Assembly: GCA_965248255.1 (NCBI GenBank)
Contig: CBDFIW010000003.1
Location: 2,232,001 to 2,296,000, forward strand
Direction: 5' to 3'
DNA length: 64,000 nucleotides
From: JAKZVK01 sp965248255
Lineage (GTDB): Bacteria; Acidobacteriota; Terriglobia; Bryobacterales; UBA6623
Shown here: positions 23,769 to 34,389 of the stretch, piece after piece
How positions within the stretch are numbered: the stretch's first letter is position 1
Layout of the letters: every line of letters begins with the position of its first letter
Program-made: the position numbers and the translations under genes
The notes under the pieces: generated by a model
The model's database searches: none
The model's input: only the letters and a program-made list of their open reading frames with translations
Told to the model about the DNA's origin: nothing

Positions 23769-26208
23769 CTACTCAAGCGAAAGGGCGAAGTTGACGGTTT
23801 CGGTGGAACCGGCTGTCACCGCAGCAGCCTTTTGCTGTGTGACGTACCCAATGCGACTCGCCGTCATGGTTCGGCTGCCTGCGGGGACATCCTGGATCGT
23901 GTACTTGCCACCCTTGTTTGTGATCGCAGACGGGCCGGTGTCCGTTGAAACCTCGACATCGCTCAGCTTGGTCCCGCTCGCGTCCGTCACCGTGCCCTTG
24001 ACGGTTCCGGAACCGCCCGACGTTTCAGCGACCAGCGCGAAATTCACTGACGTATCCTGGCCATCATTCACGGTTGCCTGCTGATTCTGCGGATCATACC
24101 CGCTCGCGGTGACCGAGATCGTGCGTGTGCCGGCCGGCACCGGCGACAACGCATAATTCCCGTTGCCGTCCGTCGTGTCATTCTGTCCGGTATCGGCAGA
24201 AACGTTTGCTCCTGAGACAGGCTGGGAGTTCGCGCTGTTGGTCACAAGGCCGCTGACAGTTCCCGAGCCGCCTGCCCCGCCCGTGCTGCCGCACGGCGTG
24301 CTCGAAGTTTCGTCGTAAGTCCAGCCCGTCTTGACTGCACTGTCAATGCAGAACGTCCAGTTGGCACCGTTTTTCACCGGGGGCGTTTCGGCCTGCATCT
24401 GACCGCTTCCGTCCGTGACACCGCTCCGGCTGCCGCTCCAATCACCGGAAAAGCTGCCGGTCGCCGAGACATCATCGACCGCCGCTCCGCCCTCGGCCAG
24501 CACCGTCACGGTCGCCACGCCACGGTTACGGGGTCCCTTGACGGGAACCGATACGACCTGAATGGAATCGATGTGGAACGCGGGCAGAGTGTTGAAGACA
24601 TTGACGTCGACGCTGTCGCTGCCTACGCGCAACGTACTGTCAATCGCACGCGCGTTGACGGTGGCAGGACCGTTGGCGACCAAGGACGTGTCCCAAACAG
24701 CGTCATACCGGACTCCGTTGTAGGCTGCCGGCTGCCACGAACCTCCATCGGCATTCCACTCGACCGTCAGCGAGCCGGCGGGGTCCTCGTCGGTCGCGTC
24801 GATTTCGATTGGTACGTTGCCGCCAACCGTGTCGTTCTGTGCGGGGCTGACAATCGTTACGACGGGCGGATTCGAGGTCGGAGAGAGTCGGCTTGAGGAT
24901 GAAAAGACCCTGCTCAATTCCACTTACGACTACAATGCCACTGGCGAAGTACGGGTAGTTGCTCCAGGCGCCGTTGAAATTGGTGGTCTCGCCGCCGGGG
25001 TAGGTGTCGAAGTAGGCCACTTCAGTTAGGTTGACGCTCGCGATGTCGCTGATGTCGAGGATGCGTAGGCCCGCCTGATAGTTCGCCTGGTAGGCGTAGT
25101 TCCCCTTAACGTATTGGTTGTGATCGATGACTGTGGTGGGCGCGGTGTAGAAACCGGTGTTGATAGGGGCATCGAGATCGCGAACATCCCAGATGTAGGT
25201 TCGGGTGTTCGTGATGCTGGCGTCGTTGCGCTCGTCGAGCTCGTCGTCAAGCAGTAGGTACTCATGGTCTTCGGTTAGCCAGCCTTGGTGGGTATAGCGC
25301 TGCGCGACGTAACCTGTGCTTGAGAGCTGAACAGGAGCCGACTTGTTGGTCACGTCAACGATTGTCAAGGTATCTTCGTTGTAGGCGAAGCAGACCTCCT
25401 GGCCTTGGTGCGCCGTGTCGGGTCCGTTGTAGATCACACACTGGGCGTCGTGAGTGTAGCCGTCGGCGGCGAAGCAACCGGCCGCGATCGGATTGGTTGG
25501 GTTCTGAATGTTGATGAAGTGAAGACCGCGGCCACAGTTGCCGACATTCGTCCCGACTGCGTAGGCAAAACCACTGTCTTCGTTGATGACCAGGTTGTGC
25601 GCGGTGCCGATGCCGCCATACCAACCGGCTTCCGAGAACGTTACTGGCGGCGCGGCAACATTGGGAAGCTGGGTCAGGTCGAAGACCTGCATACCGCTAT
25701 TGACCGCCTCGGTGACCATGAAGGCGTGGCTGGAGTAGACCTTGATGTCGCGCCATGACGATCCAGCCGCATGAGACGGTAGGTTGCCGAGGTAGACAGG
25801 ATTAACGGGATCGCTCACATCAACGAACGACGTCCCGCTGGTACGGCCCATGATCGCGTACTCCTTGCCGTTCTGCGGATCGGTCCACCCCCAAATGTCG
25901 TTCCCCTCTCCGCCGCCGATCTGGTCGAGCGGCAAGAACGCCATCAAGTCCACGTTGCTGCACGGATAGGCGCCGGCGAAGCCACCAACACAGGATGTGA
26001 TGCTCATGCTCGCCAGGCTTTCAGCTTCGTGGTGCTCGTCACTGAAGGCCTGCATCGTGTCAATAGCGTGTAGCGGTGGATGGCCGCCGTGCGGGGCATC
26101 GCCTTCGTCGTGGGCGTAAAGGAATGTCGCAAGCGCCACGAGTGACGCGAGAATGAGCCCAGCTATGGGCGCGGCCGACCGTAACTTCGTCTGGCGGTTG
26201 CTTTTCAT
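23769..26208 (-). pseudogene. choice-of-anchor B protein with carboxypeptidase-regulatory repeats, frameshifted
   Basis: The first part (from ATG 26208) has a signal peptide (PIAGLILASLVALATFLYAH) and choice-of-anchor-B beta-propeller text (NDIWGWTDPQNGKEYAIMGR, TSFVDVSDPVNPVYLGNLP, THDAQCVIYNGPD). It ends near GIEQGLFILKPTLSDLE. The second part continues in another frame from about 24880 as NPPVVTIVSPAQNDTVGG, an Ig-like unit, then two carboxypeptidase-regulatory-like repeats (GTVSGLVTNSANSQPVSGAN and GTVKGTVTDASGTKLSDVEV). The frames overlap at 24870-24923, so one indel separates them; the original protein had about 810 residues. It was a secreted, probably surface-bound protein of unknown target. 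Confidence 0.75.
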
Positions 26209-26385
26209 GAGAGCCGAATCCGTCGGCTGGCTTACTTAGACACTGTTGTTGCTAGGGGTCTGGACGATCTGAAATCAGGAGCGCCTCGCTCTGTCGCTGC
26301 CGGAACCTGTATCTCCACCTAGTACACCCAGCCCATAGCTTGCCGTAGCGAGCACCACGAGTCAATGATGTACTGGTGCAGTCTG

Positions 26386-26742
26386 TCATCCCCCGTGGGT
26401 TTTCTTCGCCCTGGCGGCGGCCTGCTCGATCGCGGTCGGCGAGGTCGGTGTAGGCTCCAACACGTACTGTCCGCATTGCACCAACAGATGCCGCAGCATC
26501 GGGTCACCGCTCTTGGCGATGCTCAACTGCAGGGCCCTCTTGCCCGACTCGCGCTGCTTCGGACGCAGCCCCATCCGTGGTCCCGCCGCGCAGTTGGTCT
26601 TTGATCGCGTCGGGTCGTTGCCCAGGTTCAGCACAAACGCCAACGACGTGATCGGCCCCACACCACGAATCGAACGCACCCGCAGCGTCTGCGGATACTT
26701 CTCTTCGCCCAGTTTCTCGATCCTTTTGTCGTCCCGCGCCAC
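26386..26742 (-). pseudogene. IS110-family transposase C-terminal fragment
   Basis: The peptide has the transposase_20 signature of IS110/IS116/IS902: TLRVRSIRGVGPITSLAFVL, PRMGLRPKQRESGKRALQLS, IAKSGDPMLRHLLVQCGQYV. The N-terminal DEDD catalytic domain is absent and the C-terminus loses homology after GQYVLEP. No element ends were identified. A decayed remnant between two secreted-protein genes. Confidence 0.85.
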
Positions 26743-26902
26743 GGTACGTGCGGGGCGAAGCCCGTTGCTCGGGAGCCTAGCTCACTTCCTAGATCGCGAG
26801 TCTCCTCATTTCATCTAACATCCCAGCGCCGCGTGGCGGCTGAGAAAGGCCGCGGATGTCAAAAGCGAGATCGACGCCATCCCCTTCGAGAAGGCGTACC
26901 TG

Positions 26903-28414
26903 TTAAGCGGCGGAGTCGGGATAGTGCGGCGAGTGCTTGTAGCTCTCGGGGCGAGGAACTAGCCTCCCTCCCTTGAGGAACGGCTCGCCGCGCTCTTGGA
27001 AGTGGTCGACGAGCCGGCTGCGCCACCTGCGAAGCTCGCTGCTGTGTTGCGCGTCGCCGGCGAGATTTCTCTCTTCGCCGGAATCGTGCGCCAAGTCGAA
27101 AAGCTGCTCCTCACCGTCGAGCGCGTGATAGATGTACTTCATCTTGCCGTCTGCCAACGCGCTCCAGTGGTTCTTCGGGCTGTAGCAGATGTTGTGCTCA
27201 AGGTCGATGTACTCGCGCCAGCCCTCGCCCTTGCCGCGAACCAGATCGAGCAGGCTACGGCCATCGAGAGACGGCGGCGCTTCCACGCCCGCGGCATCGA
27301 TGAAGGTCGGCAACGCATCGCGTAGCTCGACCGGCTGGTCGAACACTTGGCCTCGCTTGGCCGCGGCCAGCCCCGTCGGCCACCGCACCAGCATCGGCAC
27401 ACGGGCCGACGGCTCGTAGGCGTAGCACTTGCGCCACATGTGATGGTCGCCGGTCATGTCGCCGTGGTCGGAGAGAAAGACGATCAGCGTCTCGTCGTAC
27501 GGGCCGCGCTGGTCGAGCGCCTCGAGAATGCGTCCGATCTGCTCGTCGATGAAGCGAATCGACCCATAGTAGCCCTGCCGCGAGTGACGAACCTGCGCCG
27601 CGCCCAAGTCGCCGTGCCACAGGCTGGGGCGGTCGCTGCTGCGCGGCCGGTAGCGCTCGGCCCAGCCGCCCACGCGGGCAACCGGAATCTCTGAGTCTTC
27701 GAACTCGCGCATCACACGTCCCGGCGGGTCGTAGGGGCTGTGCGGCCGCGCGAACGACACCTTCAAGAAGAAAGGCTCGGGACGCTCGTATGTCTTCAGG
27801 AAGCGAACCGCCGACTCACCGGTCCAGTGGGTCGGGTGCAGGCGCTCGGGCAGGGCGTACTCCTTGGCGGGATAGTCATTCCAGCCGATCCCGGTGGCGT
27901 CGGGATCGAGATTCGGCGCCTGCGACCAGAACCACGAGCGGTAGTCGCTGCGAAAGCCCGGCGAGTTCTCACGGCCCGACTCGTCGAGAAGCATGTGGTG
28001 GTAGCCGTGCGTGTTGCGCTGGTCGTGGAAGTGATTCTTCCCAATGCACTGCGTGTAGTAACCCGCGTCGGCCAGCACGCGCGGCTTCTCGAAAGGGTAA
28101 CGCTCGGCCACGCGGGAGTAGCCGACCATGCCGTGGTGCCAAGGCGAGAGGCCCGTAAGCAGCGCGGCGCGTGCCGGCGTGCAACTTGGCGTCGAGGAAT
28201 AGGCGCAACGGAATCGCGCGCCCTCGGCGGCCAGGCGATCGAGGTTGGGCGTCTTGATGGCGCGGTTGCCGTCGGCCCCGATGCAGTCGCCGCGTTGTTG
28301 GTCGGTCATCAAGAAGAGAATGTTGGGGCGCTCTTTGCGCTGCTGCGCGGAGGCGGCTGCCGCGGCGCCGGCCGCCCCGAGGCGGAAGAGGTCGCGGCGA
28401 TTGAGTGTGGGCAT
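26903..28414 (-). CDS. Tat-exported sulfatase
   Basis: The 503-residue product starts MPTLNRRDLFRLGAAGAAAA, a twin-arginine signal. Sulfatase landmarks: PNILFLMTDQQRGDCIG (metal Asp pair), SSTPSCTPARAALLTGLSPW with Cys78 in the C-T-P-A-R site that is converted to formylglycine, QCIGKNHFHDQ (Lys/His), TLIVFLSDHGDMTGDHHMWR (metal Asp-His). Length is usual. Substrate is probably a sulfated polysaccharide or similar ester. The anaerobic or FGE-type maturase gene is not in this window; the radical SAM gene at 59.7 kb is not a recognisable sulfatase maturase. No co-directional partner is adjacent. Confidence 0.92.
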   Translation of the reverse strand: MPTLNRRDLFRLGAAGAAAAASAQQRKERPNILFLMTDQQRGDCIGADGNRAIKTPNLDRLAAEGARFRCAYSSTPSCTPARAALLTGLSPWHHGMVGYSRVAERYPFEKPRVLADAGYYTQCIGKNHFHDQRNTHGYHHMLLDESGRENSPGFRSDYRSWFWSQAPNLDPDATGIGWNDYPAKEYALPERLHPTHWTGESAVRFLKTYERPEPFFLKVSFARPHSPYDPPGRVMREFEDSEIPVARVGGWAERYRPRSSDRPSLWHGDLGAAQVRHSRQGYYGSIRFIDEQIGRILEALDQRGPYDETLIVFLSDHGDMTGDHHMWRKCYAYEPSARVPMLVRWPTGLAAAKRGQVFDQPVELRDALPTFIDAAGVEAPPSLDGRSLLDLVRGKGEGWREYIDLEHNICYSPKNHWSALADGKMKYIYHALDGEEQLFDLAHDSGEERNLAGDAQHSSELRRWRSRLVDHFQERGEPFLKGGRLVPRPESYKHSPHYPDSAA

Positions 28415-28839
28415 GAAATCAGCTCCGATTCACAGGGCCCAACGTTCTAGCGAGGTCTACGACCTCAAACCGACCAGCGGCAATGGAGAAACCGAGCCCG
28501 AAACGCCAGTGACGGGTTCGCAGCCGCTATGCCACCGGCGGGGGATTGACCCCTCACTGGCGTTCGGGGCTCGGCTTCTTCCGCAGCGCCGCTCCCTCAA
28601 AACTTGACACCTTTGTTCAGATGACGCTTGCACTAGAGAAATAGGGGGTCCAACGGATTGTAGTGCATTGTTCGGCTGTGCGGCGGCGGTGCCGGGCGAT
28701 GGACCGTTTGAAGGCCGTAGCGCGGGCATGCCGACACCACCGCCGTCTGCCACTGCCTCAAGGGAAGCGGGCACGAAGTCTTCGATCGGCCTCATGATGG
28801 GCCCGCCAGGTGTCTGAACTGCGATAGAATCGGGCCGGT
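28415..28839. other. intergenic, no gene
   Basis: Divergent spacer between the sulfatase and the FG-GAP gene. Only shadow ORFs are present. TAGAAT at 28825-28830 could be a -10 box for the rightward gene but no matching -35 is seen. Confidence 0.4.
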
Positions 28840-28896
28840 ATGGTCGGCCAGACGATCTCGCACTATCGCATTACAAAGAAGCTCGGTGAAAACGGA
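28840..28896 (+). pseudogene. Ser/Thr protein kinase N-terminal stub
   Basis: ATG 28840 encodes MVGQTISHYRITKKLGENG, the standard opening of acidobacterial PknB-like kinases (M-I/V-G-x-T-I-S-H-Y-R-I-x-x-K-L-G-E-G-G, first part of the glycine loop). The homology ends after 19 residues and the frame runs straight into the FG-GAP gene's signal peptide. Either a deletion joined a kinase promoter and start to another gene, or the stub is a chance-preserved remnant. Confidence 0.65.
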
Positions 28897-28905
28897 CACC
28901 GCACC

Positions 28906-31313
28906 ATGATCGTTGCTCTCGTGGCATTTCTGCTTCTGACCGCCGGCCAGGCCATGGCACAACTCACGAGTGAGGGCAGCCAGCTTTGGCACCAAGACAG
29001 CACTGGCATTGCCGGGCAGGCCGAACTGGGCGACGAATTTGGTGGAGCGCTGGCCACGGGTGATTTCAACAACGATGGCTTTGAAGACCTGGCCATCGGG
29101 GTCGATTCGGAGGACGTCGGGGGGGAAGAAAATGCCGGTGCAGTCAACGTGATTTATGGCGGTCCCGCCGGCCTGTCGACCCCCGGCAACCAGTTCTGGC
29201 ACCAGGACATTCCGGGCATTCTCGGCGGGGCGGAAGGGCCCGGTGGTGGCGTCTTGGAGTTTGACCCCTTTGGTGACAACTTTGGTTCCGCTCTGGCCGC
29301 CGGTGACTTCAACAACGATGGCTTTGACGACCTGGCGATTGGGGTCCCTGGTGAGGGCATCGAGGGGGTCTTACTCGGAGACGCAGATGTTGGCGCGGTC
29401 AACGTGATTTATGGCGGCCCCGACGGCTTGGCGGCCCTCGGCAACCAGATTTGGCACCAGGACAGCGACGGCATTGCTGGGGGGGGCCGAGACTTTGACT
29501 TCTTTGGTCTTGCGCTGGCCGCCGGTGACTTCAACAACGATGGCTTTAAAGATCTGGCCATTGGGGTCCCTCGTGAGGACATCGGGGGGATAGAAGATGC
29601 CGGCGCGGTCAACGTGATTTATGGCGGTCCCACCGGTCTGGCGGCCCCCGGCAATCAGATTTGGCACCAGGACAGCGACGGCACTGCCGGGCGGGCCGAA
29701 GAGGGCGACAACTTTGGTCGATTGCTGGCCGCCGGTGACTTCAACAACGATGGCTTTGAAGACCTGGCCATTGGGGTCCAATTACAGGACATCGGGGGGA
29801 TACCAGATGCCGGCGTGGTCCACGTGATTTATGGCGGTCCCGGAGGCCTGTCGGGCTTCGGCGACCAGATTTGGGGCCAGGACAGCGACGGCATTGCCGG
29901 GGCGGGCGACGAGGGCGACCTCTTTGGTAGCGCACTGGCCACGGGTGACTTCAACAACGATGGCTTTGAAGACCTGGCCATTGGGGTCACAGGGGAGGAC
30001 GAAGATGCCGGTGCCGTCAACGTGATCTATGGCGGTCCCGACGGCCTGGCGGCCCTCAGCAGCCAGATTTGGGGCCAGGATAGCGACGGCATTGAAGGGC
30101 AGGCCGAAGAGGGTGACAACTTTGGTCGAGGGCTGGCCGCCGGTCACTTCAACAGCGATGGCTTTGAAGATCTGGCCATTGGGGCCCATCGGGAGGATGT
30201 CGGGGGGATACAAGATGCCGGCAGAGTCAACGTGATCTATGGCGGCCCCGACGGCCTGGCGGCCCGCGGCGACCAGATTTGGGGCCAGGACAGCGACGGC
30301 ATTGCCGAGCAGTCTGAAGAGGAGGACCGGTTTGGTTTCGCTTTGGCCGCCGGCGACTTCAACGACGATGGCCCCGAAGACCTGGCCATTGGGGTCTTTG
30401 GGGAGGACGTCGGGGAGATACAGAATGCTGGCGCGGTCAACGTGATCTATGGCGCGGGGCCACCACAATTCTCTTCGGAAGGGATCGTTAGCGCCGCCAG
30501 TTTCTTGCCAGGCGCCGCCCCCGCGGCGATCATGTCTCTGTTTGGAGTGAATCTGGCGGGAGCCACCGAGGTCGCCAGCGAGGTTCCGCTTCCGACCTCG
30601 CTGGCGGGGACAACGGTGAGGGCGGCGGCGCAACCCGTGTTAAAACAAGCCCCGCCCCAAGGAATCCTCGGAAGCGCTCTTGCTCAGCTTTTCTTCGCTT
30701 CTCCCGGTCAGATCAACTTCCTTATGCCCCCTGTACCGCTCGGGCCGGCCACGATCACCGTAACCACAGTGGATGGCAGCAGCTCGGCTACAATTGATAT
30801 CGAAAGGGTGGCCCCGGCTCTCTTCTCCGCGGACGCAACCGGCAGCGGTGTGGCGGCGGCTCTCTTCCTCAAGGTAGCCGCCGATGGTACACGAACGGAG
30901 GGCTTGATTTTTGACCCCAATACGCTCGTTGCCGTTCCCATCGACCTCGGCTCAGCACAGGACCAGGTTTTTCTTCTACTCTTTGGCACGGGGATTCGTG
31001 GCTTTACCTCCGAGGTCACCGCGACGGTCATAGGACCTGGCGCGGTGGCCCGTCAAGTCGCGTTGCCTGTACTGGGCGCGGTTCCCCAAGGCGAGTTCGA
31101 GGAGTCGATCAGGTCAACATCGGACCTTTGCCTGGGAGCCTCCAAAGGGGCGTAGAATTGGTCCTTGTCCTCGCCGTGGACGGCCGGCAGACCAACCCGG
31201 TCTTTGTCCTCTTGAAGCCAAACCCTCTCCTTCCACCGATGCCCGGCCCGATGCCCGGCCCGGTCGCCTTGGAGCCAGACCCTGCCCGCCGGGCGCTTGC
31301 GATACAACCCTAA
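28906..31313 (+). CDS. FG-GAP-repeat protein with Solibacter-type C-terminal domain, frameshifted end
   Basis: The natural start is ATG 28906 (MIVALVAFLLLTAGQAMAQ, signal peptide), although the frame is open from the kinase stub at 28840. Seven integrin-like repeats of about 66-80 residues follow (each with QIWHQDSDGIAG, ALAAGDFNNDGFEDLAIGV and AGAVNVIYGGPDGLA). Then comes a Solibacter-type C-terminal domain (GIVSAASFLPGAAPAAIMSL, ALAQLFFASPGQINFLMP, LLLFGTGIRGF). After GEFEE (about 31105) the domain's last part, DQVNIGPLPGSLQRGVELVL and NPVFVLLK, lies in another frame, ending at 31313; the uncorrected frame stops at 31155. Likely secreted or surface-exposed. Confidence 0.75.
28975..30450 (+). 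repeat. seven tandem repeats of about 200-230 bases (FG-GAP blades)
   Basis: The same block (for example GACTTCAACAACGATGGCTT and ATTTATGGCGGTCC) returns seven times, with whole segments nearly identical at DNA level. Such conservation points to ongoing exchange or recent expansion between the repeats, and makes the region prone to mis-assembly. Confidence 0.85.
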
Positions 31314-31772
31314 GCCATACCACCAGCAACCGACAGCCAAACCGTTCAGTGGGGCTTTCGACAACAGGGATTATCGGAGGTGTTGATGTCTGTGCGCCTA
31401 GTACTTGGTTGCAAAAGTAAGCGTAATTATGACCACTTGGACAAACCTATCTATTTCTCAGGGGTTGCAGAACTTCGCACTTCGTTCGACCAACGTCTAT
31501 CTGTGCGCGAATCCACTGAAAACAAAGAGGAAGACAGAATTCCGGAAGGTCATGTGTTATGACGCGCACTTTTGCGATTAAGTACTAGCGCAACTTTGAA
31601 AGGGAGGGGCGCGTCCTAGGTTGCGCCAGACCACGTCCACGAGCGGCCGATCTATCGGGAAGCTTGTCGTCCGGTGTGCAGCACGATTCTCACATCGTGC
31701 AGCGTAGCGTTCGCGAGAGCGCAGCGAATCATTGCCGGCCCTAGGTGACGCTCCCAACTGGACCAGGGCCTG
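31314..31772. other. intergenic, no gene recognised
   Basis: A short open frame at 31380-31562 has no coding signature or ribosome site. The sequence around 31665-31735 contains inverted text (GTGCAGCACGATTCTCAC and CGTGCAGCG) but no T-run, so a terminator is not proven. Confidence 0.35.
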
Positions 31773-33767
31773 CTATGGCAGGGCGAAGGCGACGAGCTTG
31801 GCCAGGTAGGCCTTGTTGTACTTGTTCCCGCCACCGGCGGCGATGACGACGTATTGCTTCTTTGTCTTCTCGCTCCAGTAGGTCATGGGGGTGGCATGGC
31901 CGCTGGCGGGCAAGCGCGTCTCCCAAAGCTGCTCGCCGGTGTCTTTGTCGAAGGCGCGAAAGCGGCTGTCGTTGGTGGCGGCGATGAAGACCAGTCCGCC
32001 GCCGGTGTTGATCGAGCCGCCGAGGTTCGGGGTGCCGGTCTTAGGGATGCCGCGCGCGGTTAATTCGTCGAACTCACCCAGCACGACCCGCCAGACGAAG
32101 TCGCCCTTGTTGAGGTCGATGGCCGTCAGGTGTCCCCAGGGCGGTTCCTGGCAAGGGTATTGGTTCGAATCCCAAAACCGTCCATACTTCGTGCCGCGGC
32201 TGCGGAACGGAACCTTCGAGCCTTCAGGGCGTGGCACGATACGCGTGAAGGCGCCCACGTCCATCGAGTTCACGTAGAGCACCTGGCGGGTGGCGTCGAA
32301 GGACGCGCCTCCCCAGTTCGGTCCGCCGTTGGTGCCGGGAAACATGACGGTGAGCTTGCGCCGGATGGAGCGGAATAGCGGGCGGTCGATGATGGCGTCC
32401 CTGGTCATTTCGAGGCACTCGGCGCGCGACTCGGGCGTCACGTCGGTGAACTCGTCCTTCTTCATTGATTGGCGGGCGATGGGCGGCGGCTTGACGGGGA
32501 ACGGTTGCGTGGGCCACGACTCCTCCCCAGGGATGTCGCTCTTCTCGACGGGCCGCTCCTCGACCTCGAACAGCGGCCGTCCCGTGACACGGTCGAGCAC
32601 GAAGACGAAGCCGGTCTTGGTGATCTGCGCGACGGCGGGGACCTTGCGGCCGTCGCGGATGACGGTCACGAGGTTCGGCTGGGTAGGAAGGTCCCAATCC
32701 CACAGGTCGTGGTGGATGGTCTGGAAGTGCCAGCGCCGTTTGCCTGTGCCACAGTCGAGGGCAACGACGCTATCGCTGAAAAGGTTGGCGCCCTTGCGGT
32801 CGCCGCCGTAGAAGTCGATCGAGGGCGAGGTGAGTGGAACGAAGACCATGCCGCGCTCTTCGTCGACACTCATCGTCGACCAGGCGTTCGTGCCACCGCG
32901 CTCGCGCCACGAGTCGCCTTCCCACGTGTTGTGGCCGTACTCGCCGGGCCGGGGCACAGTGTGGAAGCGCCACGCCGGCTTGCCTGTGCGGGCGTAGAAA
33001 GCGCGAATGTCGCCGCTCGGCCCCTGCGGCTCACCGTCACTGACCCATCCGCCGACGACCAACACCTCGCCGCAAGGGGCCACCGGCGAGGTGTTGCCGT
33101 AGCGCAGGTGCGGGTACTTGTCGGTCAGCATGCCCTCTTTGAGATCGACCATGCCGTCCACGCCGAAGCCAGGATCGAGCTTGTGTGTTTCGGTGTCGAT
33201 GCTGAAGAGACGGCCGAGCTGATCGGCCAGGAAGATGCGCTTGCGTCGGCCGTCAGTCCAATAGGCGAGTCCGCGGTTGTGGTAGAGATTGACGCGCTCC
33301 ATACGGTCGAACTTCGGGTCGAACTCCCAGAGTTGCTCGCCCGTGTCAGGATCGATTGCCAGCACGCGATGGAACACGGTGACGACGTAGAGCACCCCGT
33401 CGATCAACAGAGGCGTGGTCTCGAACGCCGAGCGCGTGGGAAGCTCGGTGCCGTCGCTGGCGTCGCCGTTGTCGTGGATCCAGGCGACCTCAAGGTTCTT
33501 GACGTTGCTCTTGCTGATCTGGTCGAGGGCGGAGTAGCGGATCCCGCCCGGATCGCCGCCGTACGAGGGCCACTCCTGGGCAGCCGCCCGGTTGGCGGTG
33601 AGGAGCAACGCAAGAAGCGAAAGGCTCGCTGCAAGTGTCCGTCCGCGAGGACGGGCGGCGTCGGGCGGCCTCCGCCGTTGATACCAGCGGGGATACCAGC
33701 GGGTGCGAACAAGTGTCAAGATTGACGCCGCGTTCCAGCGACACGAACTGTCTGGACAGCGACTCAC
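31773..33767 (-). CDS. PQQ-dependent (quinoprotein) dehydrogenase
   Basis: The 664-residue product has a long n-region and signal peptide (RTLAASLSLLALLLTANRAA), then the eight-bladed PQQ propeller of the glucose/alcohol dehydrogenase type: EWPSYGGDPGGIRYSALDQI, VLAIDPDTGEQLWEFDPKFD, YGNTSPVAPCGEVLVVGG, WHFQTIHHDLWDWDLPTQPN, GGPNWGGASFDATRQVLYVN, FRAFDKDTGEQLWETRLPAS, TYWSEKTKKQYVVIAAGGG. No cytochrome c domain is fused. It should oxidise a sugar or alcohol in the periplasm and pass electrons to quinone. Start: GTG 33767, with GAGG 5-9 bases upstream, just after the stop of the next gene, so the two are likely co-transcribed. Confidence 0.88.
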   Translation of the reverse strand: MSRCPDSSCRWNAASILTLVRTRWYPRWYQRRRPPDAARPRGRTLAASLSLLALLLTANRAAAQEWPSYGGDPGGIRYSALDQISKSNVKNLEVAWIHDNGDASDGTELPTRSAFETTPLLIDGVLYVVTVFHRVLAIDPDTGEQLWEFDPKFDRMERVNLYHNRGLAYWTDGRRKRIFLADQLGRLFSIDTETHKLDPGFGVDGMVDLKEGMLTDKYPHLRYGNTSPVAPCGEVLVVGGWVSDGEPQGPSGDIRAFYARTGKPAWRFHTVPRPGEYGHNTWEGDSWRERGGTNAWSTMSVDEERGMVFVPLTSPSIDFYGGDRKGANLFSDSVVALDCGTGKRRWHFQTIHHDLWDWDLPTQPNLVTVIRDGRKVPAVAQITKTGFVFVLDRVTGRPLFEVEERPVEKSDIPGEESWPTQPFPVKPPPIARQSMKKDEFTDVTPESRAECLEMTRDAIIDRPLFRSIRRKLTVMFPGTNGGPNWGGASFDATRQVLYVNSMDVGAFTRIVPRPEGSKVPFRSRGTKYGRFWDSNQYPCQEPPWGHLTAIDLNKGDFVWRVVLGEFDELTARGIPKTGTPNLGGSINTGGGLVFIAATNDSRFRAFDKDTGEQLWETRLPASGHATPMTYWSEKTKKQYVVIAAGGGNKYNKAYLAKLVAFALP

Positions 33768-33768
33768 C

Positions 33769-34212
33769 CTACCTCGGTGCGGCGCTTATTCGCTCGACGA
33801 AACCGTCGTACGCTTCGGGGGCGCGGCCCTTCCACCACTCGATGAAGTCGTTAGCGACGGTTTCGAGATTGCCGAAGGCCTTGGGGTCCTTTTGCGCCTC
33901 GCGCACGGCGGGCAGGACGTCGCGGATACGGACCCATACGAAAAGCAGCTCGCGGCCGCTTTCGAAAAACAGTTCTTTGTGCAGCACGCCGTTGGTGACG
34001 AACGAGCCGACCATCTCCCAATAGCTCACCACCATGCGGTAGAAGGCGTTGGTTTCCGAGCCCAAAGGGCAGAGCTCATTGAGATCGTCGAGCGTCTTGA
34101 CGTGGAACGACTTGAAGAACCACTCGCGCGCCTCACGCAGCTTCGCTTCACGCCGCAGTTCATAGAGCCTGAGCATCAGCTTGACGTCGTCATAAGTGCC
34201 GCAGGTTTTCAT
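33769..34212 (-). CDS. DUF4760-like protein
   Basis: Start ATG 34212 (MKTCGTYDDVKLMLRLYELR), GGAG 9 bases upstream; an extension to 34284 lacks support. The 147-residue all-helical protein has ETNAFYRMVVSYWEMVGSFV, NGVLHKELFFESGRELLFVW and FGNLETVANDFIEWWKGRAP, similar to DUF4760-type proteins. There is no signal peptide or convincing membrane helix. It precedes the PQQ dehydrogenase by one base, so the pair is probably an operon, though a functional link is not evident. Confidence 0.6.
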   Translation of the reverse strand: MKTCGTYDDVKLMLRLYELRREAKLREAREWFFKSFHVKTLDDLNELCPLGSETNAFYRMVVSYWEMVGSFVTNGVLHKELFFESGRELLFVWVRIRDVLPAVREAQKDPKAFGNLETVANDFIEWWKGRAPEAYDGFVERISAAPR

Positions 34213-34389
34213 GGGTATTGACTCCGGACGCATGGTTGCCTTGGGACAGAAGGGCTTTGGCGCGCCGCATCCCGAGCCGCTCACGAACCCGTGCTGCGGC
34301 GGGGCGTGCCCAGAGCACGGCCACCTGTTTGTTATACTCGTTTTCTCGCGAACGCGCTACACCGCGACCGACGACGACTGGGAAACACA

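Noticed and set aside
31380..31562. 60-aa forward ORF
   Set aside because: No ribosome site, low coding character and no neighbour support.
32155..32185. tRNA T-arm-like text GGTTCGAATCCC
   Set aside because: It falls inside the PQQ dehydrogenase coding frame with no matching acceptor or anticodon stems.
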